The notes below the pieces were generated by a model. It was not told the DNA's origin. It ran no database searches and worked only from the letters and a program-made list of their open reading frames with translations. Shown one piece after another: positions 6,547 to 14,382 of a DNA stretch of 27,117 nt (the first letter of the stretch is position 1; each line of letters starts with the position of its first letter). A program made the position numbers and the translations under genes. Source of the stretch: JADLEX01 sp964586775 (GTDB lineage Bacteria > Lernaellota > Lernaellaia > JACKCT01); contig CAZPJD010000199.1 in the NCBI GenBank assembly GCA_964586775.1, positions 1-27,117 on the forward strand, read 5' to 3'.

Positions 6547-9500
6547 TCACTCCAAGGTCATCTCGATACCGGGCTCAACGAAGCAGAATCGCATCGCCAC
6601 GTCGCGCGCATCCAGTAGCAGTTCGCGCACAGCGGCGCGGTAGATCGCACCCTGTCGCCGATAACGTTCCAGGTGCTGGGCCACGCGGTCGGCCGTCACC
6701 GAATCGGTCTTGTAGTCGACGATCACGACGCGGTCGTCACCCAGGATGCACAGCAGATCGATGCGTCCGGTGAAATCGGCCACGGCTTCACCTTCGAGCG
6801 CGCCTGTCCACGTGAACGGCACCTCGACGAATCGCCGCGCCTCGGCCAGCTCCGCGAAAACCGGCATCCGCGAAAATGCGTCGAGCCATTTCAAGAGTTG
6901 TTCGCCTCCCCGCTCGCCGAACTCGAATTCGCGCGCGACACCCGCGCACGCCGCACGCCAGCCGTCGCGATGCGCCCAGTCGAGTCGCTCCATCAGCGCG
7001 TGAAAAGCCGAACCGAGTCGCTTGGCTTCGTCGGCGGCACGCCGCGCGGCCTCCGAGTACCGCTCGTCCTCGTCGTGCTCGCTCGGCGAAACGATCGTAT
7101 CCGCGACCGACACGCGCGAGGCCGCGATTTCGCCGCGCCGCGAGATCAACTCGTCGATGCGATCCCGCTCCGACGGCGTCGGCTTCACCTCGCGGGCGAC
7201 CGACCGTTGGGCGTAGGGATCGGCGACAAAATTCGGTTCGTCCACGTCGAAGTCCTCGAAGCGCGAAACTCGGCGAGCAAACGACGGCTGCGCGGCGAGG
7301 TAATCGTCGATCGCTCCGGCTCGCGCGAGGATTTCCAGAAACCCCGCCGGCTTCGAGGGCTCGCCCGTCTTCGCGTTCGTCGTGACGCGGCCGAACAGCG
7401 GCAAGACCAGCCAGTCGCGGGCGCGCGTCATCGCCACGTAGAGCAGACGCGTTCGCTCGGCGCGCTCGAATTCCTGCTCCCGCTCGCGAAGTTCCTCATA
7501 CATCTCCGTCTCGAATCCCTTCGCGAGACGCACCCCGATCTCTCCCGTGGCTCGATGAAAAGCCACCGCACCGCCCGCGCCTTCCTGAAAACGGGCGTGC
7601 AAATCAGGCAGGATGACGATGGGCCAGTCGAGCCCCTTCGCCTTGTGGATCGTGAGCAGTGAGACGATGTTGTCGCCGTCCTCCACCACCGCGTGATCCG
7701 GCTCTTCGCGATCGCTGTCCATGTCTGTCGCGAGGCGGCGCACGAACTCCTCGAACAGCGCGTGTTCGGCGTCGGCCGCCGCCGCGCGATCGAGAATTTT
7801 TTCCAGATTCGCGACGGCGACATCGCCGCGCCGAAACACCGCCGCGGTGGTCGTCACATCGGCCATGTCGAACAGTGCGCGCGCGGTCGCGGCGCATCCA
7901 CGTTTGTTGCGCGCGGCGGAAATCTCGCCCAGCGCGCGCAGATGCTTCGACATCCGGTCATCCGAGCCGAAATCGCCGAACAGGTCGAATGCTCCGTGCG
8001 TCAGACGATTTCGCAGAAGGTCCTCGTCCGAAAATCCCACAAAGTCGCACGTCAGCCACTCGGCGAGCGCGAGCGTGTCCGCCGGATCGGCCAGCGCCCG
8101 CAGCCCCGCGACGATGCCGGTGATCTCGGGCCTTCGGTAGTATGCCTTGCCCCCGACGACGAGAAACGGCACGCCGTGCGCACGCAATTCTTCCTCCATG
8201 TCGTCAAAGGTCGTCCCGCGCCGGTTGAGGATCGCCACGTCGCCAAACGTCATCGGGCGGATGCGCCCGGTCACGGGATCGGTGATCGGCAGGCCATCGC
8301 GCTCGCTCTTCGCGATCCACCGCGCGATCGCGGCGTAAGACAGATCGTTCGGCCGATCGGCCTTGCCGAGCGCGCGCGTCGAACGCAGCACGACGACGCC
8401 CGCGCCCTTGGGAGCGCGTCCCTTTCCCGAATCGAGTCGTCCCGCAACCAGCGGCACGTAGCGCGGGTCCTTATCGGTCGCGGCGTCGCCCGGCCAGATC
8501 GCGGCGAAGATGTCGTTGACCGCGTCGATGATGGCGGGCGCGCAGCGAAAGTTGACGGTGAGAAAATGCGGCGCGCCGTTCGCCAGCCAATCGGTCTTCG
8601 CCCGTTCGTAGATCTCGATGTCGGCGCGGCGGAATCGGTAGATCGACTGCTTGGGATCGCCGACGACAAACAGGCGCGGTTTCGCGTCGCCGCGCCCAAC
8701 CGAAATCCCCGCGAGGCGAGCGGCGATTTCGACCTGCAGCGGATCGGTGTCCTGAAATTCGTCGATCAGGATTTCGTCGTAGAGCCCCGCCAGATCGGCG
8801 CGCACGTCGTCGGCATTCTCCGATAACATCCGATTCGCGCGCACGAGCAGGTCCTGAAAGCCCAGCAGGCCGAGGCGACGTTTGCGTTCGTCGAACCTCC
8901 GCGCGAAGTCGCGCGCGAGATCAAACACGTCCCACACCACCGCGGCATTCATGATCGTGAGATACTTCTGAACCGCGCCGGCCAGCTCGTCACGCGCCGC
9001 CTTGAATGCCTCCAGCCCTCCGGACGCCCATTTCTTCGCCGATCCGCCCTGTCGATTCGGTTTCGGCGCGACCTGTCGTTTTTCGTCGGTCGAATTCGGA
9101 TCGAACCGGTCGAGGGCATCCAGATATTCGAGCCCGCGCATGGCTGCGAGATCACTCGAATCGATGCATGTTCCCGAAACGAGTTCGCGCAGCGCCGCCG
9201 CCCGAATCCGAATTTCGGTCCACTCCCGTTCGCGATCAAAGGTGCGTTGCGCGGCCGTGCCCGCGAGCAGATCGGCATCGCGACAAACGGCGCCGCACAT
9301 GCGCCACAGCGCGTCGGCATCGTCGCGCCTCGCGCGAACCGGCAACGCGCGCCAGAGGGCGAGCAGCGCGGGCGGTGGATCGGCGACGAGTTTGTCGAAC
9401 CACCGGTCGTACACATCGGCGCGCAGCTCGTCCTCGGCGCCCTGATCCAGAATCGTCGCGAGCGGATCCATCGCGGCCTGCAGGGGACGGCGCTTGAGCA

Positions 9501-9819
9501 GCGACTGACAGAACGAATGGATCGTGCTGATCGACGCCGCATCGATCTCGGCGAGCGCGCGGCGCGCCGGCGTCGTACCCGGCGACTTCGCCAGTTCGGC
9601 CTGAAGCGCCTCGCGGATCTTTGCGCGCAGTTCCGCCGCCGCTTTTTCGGTGAACGTGATCGCCGCGATCCGGCGAATGGCGACGCCCTCGTCCACGATG
9701 AGGCGCAGGATGCGCTCCACCATCGTGCGCGTCTTGCCGGTGCCGGCCCCGGCCTCGATCCACGTCACGCCGGTGCGTTCGCGGATCGCCGCGTCACGGG
9801 CTCTCTGATCCTCAAGCAT
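6547..9819 (-). CDS. addA: AddA-type helicase-nuclease (UvrD/RecB family)
   Basis: A 1090-residue SF1A helicase with a C-terminal RecB-type nuclease. With AddB it resects double-strand breaks to give 3' ends for RecA. Visible motifs in order: Walker A G-A-G-T-G-K-T at 24-30, motif Ia I-T-F-T-E-K-A-A-A-E-L at 54-64, I-H-S-F-C at 100-104, motif II L-I-D-E-F-Q-D-T-D at 351-359, V-V-G-D-P-K-Q-S-I-Y-R-F at 385-396, motif IV V-N-F-R at 422-425, motif V T-I-H-K-A-K-G-L-D at 723-731, and motif VI Y-V-A-M-T-R-A-R-D at 794-802. The nuclease has His 940, Asp 1021 in G-R-I-D, Asp 1035/Lys 1037 in D-Y-K-T-D, and Gln 1056. Length is slightly below classical AddA (about 1200). Its start overlaps the end of addB by 8 bp, indicating translational coupling. 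All catalytic residues appear intact. RecB of a RecBCD complex is less likely because no recC/recD lies beside it. Confidence 0.88.
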   Translation of the reverse strand: MLEDQRARDAAIRERTGVTWIEAGAGTGKTRTMVERILRLIVDEGVAIRRIAAITFTEKAAAELRAKIREALQAELAKSPGTTPARRALAEIDAASISTIHSFCQSLLKRRPLQAAMDPLATILDQGAEDELRADVYDRWFDKLVADPPPALLALWRALPVRARRDDADALWRMCGAVCRDADLLAGTAAQRTFDREREWTEIRIRAAALRELVSGTCIDSSDLAAMRGLEYLDALDRFDPNSTDEKRQVAPKPNRQGGSAKKWASGGLEAFKAARDELAGAVQKYLTIMNAAVVWDVFDLARDFARRFDERKRRLGLLGFQDLLVRANRMLSENADDVRADLAGLYDEILIDEFQDTDPLQVEIAARLAGISVGRGDAKPRLFVVGDPKQSIYRFRRADIEIYERAKTDWLANGAPHFLTVNFRCAPAIIDAVNDIFAAIWPGDAATDKDPRYVPLVAGRLDSGKGRAPKGAGVVVLRSTRALGKADRPNDLSYAAIARWIAKSERDGLPITDPVTGRIRPMTFGDVAILNRRGTTFDDMEEELRAHGVPFLVVGGKAYYRRPEITGIVAGLRALADPADTLALAEWLTCDFVGFSDEDLLRNRLTHGAFDLFGDFGSDDRMSKHLRALGEISAARNKRGCAATARALFDMADVTTTAAVFRRGDVAVANLEKILDRAAAADAEHALFEEFVRRLATDMDSDREEPDHAVVEDGDNIVSLLTIHKAKGLDWPIVILPDLHARFQEGAGGAVAFHRATGEIGVRLAKGFETEMYEELREREQEFERAERTRLLYVAMTRARDWLVLPLFGRVTTNAKTGEPSKPAGFLEILARAGAIDDYLAAQPSFARRVSRFEDFDVDEPNFVADPYAQRSVAREVKPTPSERDRIDELISRRGEIAASRVSVADTIVSPSEHDEDERYSEAARRAADEAKRLGSAFHALMERLDWAHRDGWRAACAGVAREFEFGERGGEQLLKWLDAFSRMPVFAELAEARRFVEVPFTWTGALEGEAVADFTGRIDLLCILGDDRVVIVDYKTDSVTADRVAQHLERYRRQGAIYRAAVRELLLDARDVAMRFCFVEPGIEMTLE

Positions 9820-12811
9820 CGCCGCTCTCCTCTTCGCCCGCGCCGTCGGACTCCACGACGAGCGACGTCATCCACGGATGCGGCGTTTTCTGTCCGCCCA
9901 ATCGCGCGGCCCGCGCCCGGGCGACGCGATCGCAGATGCGCCTCGCGTCGCAGCGCGCGCACATCGGGCTTTCCACCGCCGCCACGTCGGCGCGCGGAAC
10001 GAATACGCCCGACGCGATCCCGCCGCGCACACCCGCGATCACCGCGTCGATCGCGTCCATGCGCTCGGCGAGCACCTGGGACGACATGCGCACCCGCGTC
10101 GGCGATTCGTCGCCATTTTTGTCCTTCAGATACCGGTACTCGCACTCGACGCGCCCCCGGAGCGTGGGGTCCGACGCAACAAGCGCGCGGGCGTAGATCG
10201 GCAGTTGCAGCGTCTGGCCCGCGTTGAGGTCGTCGTCCTCCAGCGCGCCGCCGAGTACGCGATTCGATGCGCGGCCGGTCTTGAAATCGATGACGCGAAC
10301 CCCACCATTCGCGAGGTCCTCGATGCGGTCGATGCGTCCGCGCAGAAACGATTCCCCGCTCTCGGCGTCATCCAGCGTCTGCTCGGTCCGCACGCGCGTC
10401 GCATCGGCCGACCACGCCGCGCCCGCATCCCACAGCGCGCGCATCCGCCGGACCAGCACCTCCAGTTCGATCTCGGCCAGCGCGCCGACCGCCGCTCGCC
10501 CGGCCGCTGCGAGCTTTTCGTACTCCGCGCGCAGGCAGGATTGCGCCGCTTCGACATCCCCGCCCGCGCCCGCCACCGCGAGCGCCTTGTGGATCAGCTC
10601 ACCCGACGCGCGTTCGTCGAGCGTCAGGGCGTCGTCCGGGTCACCTTCCGACGCGAGCCCGATGATTCGGAATAGCAAATGCCGCCGCGGGCACTGGACG
10701 TAGTCCTCGATCTCGGTGACGCGCATCGACGGTTTTCGCGAACGCATGTCGCGCAACGCGTCTTGGACGTCGGGCGTCGCGCAAAGGCCGTCGTAGCCCG
10801 TGAAATCCGCCGTTTCGTATCGCGCGGACTGACGCCGCCGACGCAGGTCGAAGCCCGGCGACACGTCCCGCAGATACAACGTCGAGAGCCCCGGTCGCTC
10901 CGACTCCAGTGCGCGGGCCGCCGCCACATCGTGCTCCGTCGTCGTTCGCGGCGCGGCCACCTCACCGCCGAAAACCGGCATCAGTTTGACGACTCCATTT
11001 GCGTGCTCGAACTCGTCGAGACTCATGGATTCGGCGAACATCGCGACGAGAAATGGACTCGGCGCGATCGTTCGACCCGTCCCCGCCTCGCGGCGAGGCC
11101 ACGTCATCGTGAGCGACGTTCCGGCGCTCCGACACGCGAGGTCGAAGAGATGACGCTCGTTTCGCACGCGCTCCGCGAAGACCGGGAGCCGTACGTCCGC
11201 ATCCACTCGCCGGTTGAGCGCGACGCGATCCGCGTCGAGCAGGATCGGGTCTTCGCGCCCCACGTGCGGAATCTCGCCCTCGACGCAGCCCGGCACGAAA
11301 ACATGCTCGAAGTGCGTTCCTCGCGCCGCGCTCATGTCGAGCACCTGCACGCCGCCGCGCTCGTTCACGCCCTCGCGCGTCGAAATGCCCGTCAGCGCGT
11401 TCTGGGCGCGCGTCAAATACCGATCGGCATCGAAACGCAGTCCCGCCTCATCCGCGAAACGCAGCGGGCCCAAAGCCACGGCGAAATCGGGCGTCATCGC
11501 ATCGGTCGGAAGCAACTCTCCGACGGCCTCCATCAGCGCATCCACCGCCGCCGCATGTGATGTTGCGCCGCGAACGACACCGACCGCATCGCGCAACGTC
11601 GTCCACGCCGCGCGCAGATCCCGCGCGTCCGTTCGATCGATCGCGTTGAAGTCGTCCTTCGCCAGATCGCCGGCCGCGATCGCCGCGAGCCGCCCGTCCC
11701 AGTCCCGAGCCCGGCGCACGCACGCGCGCTTCGACAGCGAATCCCATCGCCCGGCGCCCGGCGCGCGATCCGCGAACGCCGCCGCGAGAAACTCCGCGGT
11801 CTCCGCGCGTCGCCAACGCGGCCGCCCCCCGTCGTCGGTATCCACCGCGAGACGCATGAGTGCCGCGCAAAGGCGCACCGACGCAAACTCGTCGGGTCGC
11901 CGACCTCCACCGAGACGAATCGGAACGCCAAACTCGGCGAAGTGTCGCGTCACAAGGTCGCGATAGGTATCGGGATGACGCATCACCACCGCGATCGTGC
12001 GCGGCGCGACGCCCGCATCGATCTTCGAGTGGATCTCGCGCGCGATCTCCCGGATCTCGACGTGCCGGTCGGGGCACGACCACGCGCGATCGCCGGGTCG
12101 CGCCGCGAACGGTTTGGACTTGGGCTCGACGCCACGAACGTGCCCGGCGACACGCACGGCGAAGGCGCTGGGCTCGATGACGGGCGGGATGTGGTATTTC
12201 ACCTGGGCCGCATTTTCGAGCGCACGCACCAACCGCGCCTGCGTGGGGTTCACGTCGTAGAATCCGACCACACTCAATCTTCGCGTTCCGAACGCCCGTT
12301 CATACTCCCCGGCGAATTCCGCCGCCGCCGCGATGCGCGCCCCGGGCAGGTCGAATCCCGCCTCGAGCGCGCTGACGCGAAAGCGTCGGTAGAGCGCGTC
12401 GAGTTCGCGAAGCTTCGCCGGATCGCCCCCGGCAAGCGGCAGCGCCGGCCAATCCGCCTCGACGAGATCGTCGAACACGCCCAAAAACGCACCGGGGGTT
12501 CCGGCGAACTCGCGCACGCGGTCGAATGCGCCCGCGGGCATTTCGGACACGAGCCTCGCGGCTAAAGCGTTCAGAAATTCGGGGGGCGCGAGCGGGCGGA
12601 CGGGGCCGCGCGCAGCGACGAGGCGCGTGGCGAGATCGATGAAGGTCAGCGTGTACACGCCGAGCCAGCCGCCGAAGCGCCGGTGCAATTCGCCGCGAAG
12701 GTTTTCGCCGAGACGATTCGAACCCACGAGCACGACGAGCGGCTCGAAGCCTCCGCGCGCGCGTATCGCCGCCACTGCGTCGAAAAACGATTCCCGCCAG
12801 TCTTCGCTCAC
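9812..12811 (-). CDS. addB: AddB-type nuclease subunit with Fe-S cluster cysteines
   Basis: A 999-residue partner of AddA. The N-terminal half has a degenerate helicase fold. Where Firmicutes AddB has a P-loop, this protein reads V-V-L-V-G-S-N-R-L-G-E-N (27-38), with no G-K-S/T. The C-terminal third is a PD-(D/E)XK nuclease: F-L-R-G-R-I-D-R-I, then V-I-D-F-K-T-G with Asp 842 and Lys 844, then G-Q-T-L-Q-L-P-I-Y. Four cysteines suited to the AddB 4Fe-4S cluster are seen: Cys 707 in V-Q-C-P-R-R, and Cys 951, 954 and 960 spaced C-x2-C-x5-C. The start is GTG at 12811, behind a purine-rich GAGGGGGG ribosome-binding site. addA follows with an 8-bp overlap. The pair is best read as the main RecA-loading end-resection complex of this organism. 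Overall sequence divergence means naming rests on motifs and gene order. Confidence 0.82.
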   Translation of the reverse strand: MSEDWRESFFDAVAAIRARGGFEPLVVLVGSNRLGENLRGELHRRFGGWLGVYTLTFIDLATRLVAARGPVRPLAPPEFLNALAARLVSEMPAGAFDRVREFAGTPGAFLGVFDDLVEADWPALPLAGGDPAKLRELDALYRRFRVSALEAGFDLPGARIAAAAEFAGEYERAFGTRRLSVVGFYDVNPTQARLVRALENAAQVKYHIPPVIEPSAFAVRVAGHVRGVEPKSKPFAARPGDRAWSCPDRHVEIREIAREIHSKIDAGVAPRTIAVVMRHPDTYRDLVTRHFAEFGVPIRLGGGRRPDEFASVRLCAALMRLAVDTDDGGRPRWRRAETAEFLAAAFADRAPGAGRWDSLSKRACVRRARDWDGRLAAIAAGDLAKDDFNAIDRTDARDLRAAWTTLRDAVGVVRGATSHAAAVDALMEAVGELLPTDAMTPDFAVALGPLRFADEAGLRFDADRYLTRAQNALTGISTREGVNERGGVQVLDMSAARGTHFEHVFVPGCVEGEIPHVGREDPILLDADRVALNRRVDADVRLPVFAERVRNERHLFDLACRSAGTSLTMTWPRREAGTGRTIAPSPFLVAMFAESMSLDEFEHANGVVKLMPVFGGEVAAPRTTTEHDVAAARALESERPGLSTLYLRDVSPGFDLRRRRQSARYETADFTGYDGLCATPDVQDALRDMRSRKPSMRVTEIEDYVQCPRRHLLFRIIGLASEGDPDDALTLDERASGELIHKALAVAGAGGDVEAAQSCLRAEYEKLAAAGRAAVGALAEIELEVLVRRMRALWDAGAAWSADATRVRTEQTLDDAESGESFLRGRIDRIEDLANGGVRVIDFKTGRASNRVLGGALEDDDLNAGQTLQLPIYARALVASDPTLRGRVECEYRYLKDKNGDESPTRVRMSSQVLAERMDAIDAVIAGVRGGIASGVFVPRADVAAVESPMCARCDARRICDRVARARAARLGGQKTPHPWMTSLVVESDGAGEEESGDA

Positions 12812-12844
12812 GCCCCACCCCCCTCACGCCGGATCGATCCGCCC

Positions 12845-12850
12845 ATTCTA
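12845..12850 (-). promoter_or_regulatory. putative -10 of addBA
   Basis: On the minus strand it reads TAGAAT within CGC-TAGAAT, 33 bp before the GTG start of addB. It is the same hexamer as in the two lipoprotein promoters, but without the TG extension. No clear -35. Confidence 0.4.
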
Positions 12851-12924
12851 GCGGCGCGATGCCATTTCGCGACACACGGCGAAGTATCGCGCCCGATCGC
12901 GACATCCGGGGTCGCATTCTAATT

Positions 12925-12993
12925 AGGGACAGTCACCGGTTTTCGCTCGGTTTAATAGGTGACTGTCCCTATTAAAAACTGGTGACTGTCCCT
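12925..12993. repeat. REP-like element: three copies of a 13-bp motif
   Basis: The motif AGGGACAGTCACC at 12925-12937 occurs inverted at 12958-12970 and again inverted at 12981-12993. Flanks also match (AATT/ATTA before, GGTTTT/AGTTTT after), so the first and third copies pair over about 20 bp. A+T-rich spacers separate the copies. The motif resembles short palindromes I recall near REP-associated tyrosine transposases. No transposase is in this window. Confidence 0.7.
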
Positions 12994-13002
12994 CATTAAG
13001 GC

Positions 13003-13030
13003 TTGACAACGTCATTTTTCGTAGTACGTT
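13003..13030 (+). promoter_or_regulatory. promoter TTGACA - 16 bp - TACGTT
   Basis: A consensus -35 TTGACA lies at 13003-13008 and a -10-like TACGTT at 13025-13030, spaced 16 bp. The ATG at 13037 is 6 nt past the -10, so the transcript may be leaderless; a second ATG follows immediately at 13040. It abuts the REP-like repeat. Confidence 0.55.
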
Positions 13031-13036
13031 TAACCC

Positions 13037-13540
13037 ATGATGGCGAAACGGACGAATCCCGGCAAGGCCCTGCGCGTCGTGAAGAGCGCGGATCGAGAGC
13101 ACACCCTAGAAGACGCGGCGCCTGCGCCGGAAGAGGCGGAAGCGGTCGCGCGCACGCGGGGTCGCCCTCATTCGGACGACCCGAAGGACCGCGTCCTGCA
13201 AACGCGGGTGCCCAAGGGCCTGTACGAAGACCTCGTCACGCAGGCGCGGCGGCTGCGTGTGCCCGTGTCGAACCTCGTGCGCAACATCCTCGAAGACTCG
13301 GTGCGCATGGTCGAGAACATCGTGGACGGCGGGCTCGACATCGCAGAGGCCCTCGCGAAACCCGGGCGCGACTTCGACCCTTCCGTTGTGGCGGGCTGGC
13401 AGCCGATGGTGGCCAACCGCCGCCTCACCTGCGCGAAGTGCCGCAAGCCCATCAGGAAGGGTGACGACTCCTTCCTGAGCGTCGGCGAACCGAACGGGCG
13501 TGTCCACACCATTTGCCGGAGTTGCCAATGCGAGATCTGA
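13037..13540 (+). CDS. ribbon-helix-helix / zinc-ribbon protein
   Basis: A 167-residue putative DNA-binding protein. Residues 1-38 are basic then acidic, followed by an AT-hook-like R-G-R-P at 41-44. Residues about 53-90 fit a ribbon-helix-helix pattern: the strand L-Q-T-R-V-P-K-G, then two helices L-Y-E-D-L-V-T-Q-A and V-S-N-L-V-R-N-I-L-E. The C-terminus is a four-Cys zinc-ribbon candidate: C132-x2-C135 and C160-x2-C163, with an extra Cys 165. The domain order RHH then zinc ribbon is seen; DNA binding and metal binding are inferred. It overlaps the downstream lipase by 13 bp, so the two are translationally coupled. It could regulate that lipase or its own promoter, but no operator is identifiable beyond the neighbouring inverted repeat. 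No named family recognised. Confidence 0.7.
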   Translation: MMAKRTNPGKALRVVKSADREHTLEDAAPAPEEAEAVARTRGRPHSDDPKDRVLQTRVPKGLYEDLVTQARRLRVPVSNLVRNILEDSVRMVENIVDGGLDIAEALAKPGRDFDPSVVAGWQPMVANRRLTCAKCRKPIRKGDDSFLSVGEPNGRVHTICRSCQCEI

Positions 13541-14382
13541 ATCTGCGCGAACTCCTTGCGGACGGGGCCAAGGGTGCGTCGGGCATTTTTTTCAAGGCCT
13601 GGCACGCGGTGAACCCCGACGTGTGGCATGAACTCGGCTGCGTTTCGCTTTCGGCTTACTCGCTGTTCTTGCCCCGCCGCGAAGACGTATTCGACCGGCC
13701 GGGCGGCTATCGCACCCCCGTTGTGCTGGTTCACGGCCTCGGCGGGAGCCGCGGCGCATGGTGGCCGATGCGCCTGTACTTGCACGCGCACGGGCGGCGG
13801 CGGCTTTACGCGTTCGGTTATGAGGGCGGTTCGATCGAGGAACACGCGGGCGCGCTCGCGGGTTTCGTCTCGCGCGTGCTGGCCGTGACCGGCGAAGAGC
13901 GTGTGGACATCGTCGCGCACTCGCTGGGCGGCATCATCGCGCGCTTCGCGATTCAGCGAATGGGGCTCGCGCCGCACGTGCGCACGCTCGTGACGCTGGC
14001 GACGCCGCACCAAGGCACCTACGCGGCGCATTACGCAAACACCGACCTCACGCGACCGCTGCGTCCCCAGAGCGATGTGATCCGCGATCTGAACGCCGAC
14101 GATTTCTCGGCGCTCGGCGTCGATCTCGTGTGCGTGTGCTCCGATCGCGATATCTACGTGGTTCCGCCGCAAAACATGGCGCATCCGAGCGGTCGCGTAA
14201 TGACCGTGAACGGCGTCTCGCACTCGCAGCATCTGATTTCGACCCGAGTGTTCCGCCTCGTCGCACGAACGCTCGACGAAGCCGACGACGAATCGGTCGC
14301 CGAGCGCGTCACTCGAACACGGCGATCGAAGCGCCGTCGCTCGCCGACGGCCAGTTCCGAACGGCCATCGTTCGCCCGTTAA
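13528..14382 (+). CDS. alpha/beta-hydrolase, triacylglycerol lipase-like
   Basis: Predicted lipase/esterase of 284 residues. The oxyanion motif V-L-V-H-G-L-G-G is at 66-73. The nucleophile elbow A-H-S-L-G-G has Ser 132. The acid is probably Asp 206 or 208 in C-S-D-R-D, and the base is His 232 or 235 in V-S-H-S-Q-H. A-T-P-H-Q-G at 158-163 is typical of PGAP1/LipA-like lipases. There is no signal peptide, so it is likely cytoplasmic or membrane-peripheral. The start at 13528 has GGAG 6 nt upstream, inside the end of the ribbon-helix-helix gene. The last ~24 residues are basic and antisense to the convergent lipoprotein gene, a 74-bp overlap. They are probably a dispensable tail. The fold assignment is firm; the substrate is unknown. 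Confidence 0.82.
   Translation: MRDLNLRELLADGAKGASGIFFKAWHAVNPDVWHELGCVSLSAYSLFLPRREDVFDRPGGYRTPVVLVHGLGGSRGAWWPMRLYLHAHGRRRLYAFGYEGGSIEEHAGALAGFVSRVLAVTGEERVDIVAHSLGGIIARFAIQRMGLAPHVRTLVTLATPHQGTYAAHYANTDLTRPLRPQSDVIRDLNADDFSALGVDLVCVCSDRDIYVVPPQNMAHPSGRVMTVNGVSHSQHLISTRVFRLVARTLDEADDESVAERVTRTRRSKRRRSPTASSERPSFAR

Larger units (their letters stand above)
12812..13036. other. divergent intergenic region with promoters and REP-like repeat
   Basis: The spacer of 225 bp separates addB from the ribbon-helix-helix gene. It contains the addB -10 at 12845-12850, a GC-rich stretch with nothing recognisable, the three-copy inverted/direct repeat at 12925-12993, and the promoter at 13003-13030. No open frame here is convincing. 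Confidence 0.6.

Noticed and set aside
12925..12993. Possible insertion-sequence ends
   Set aside because: No transposase lies between or beside the repeats; the copies are only 20-30 bp apart.
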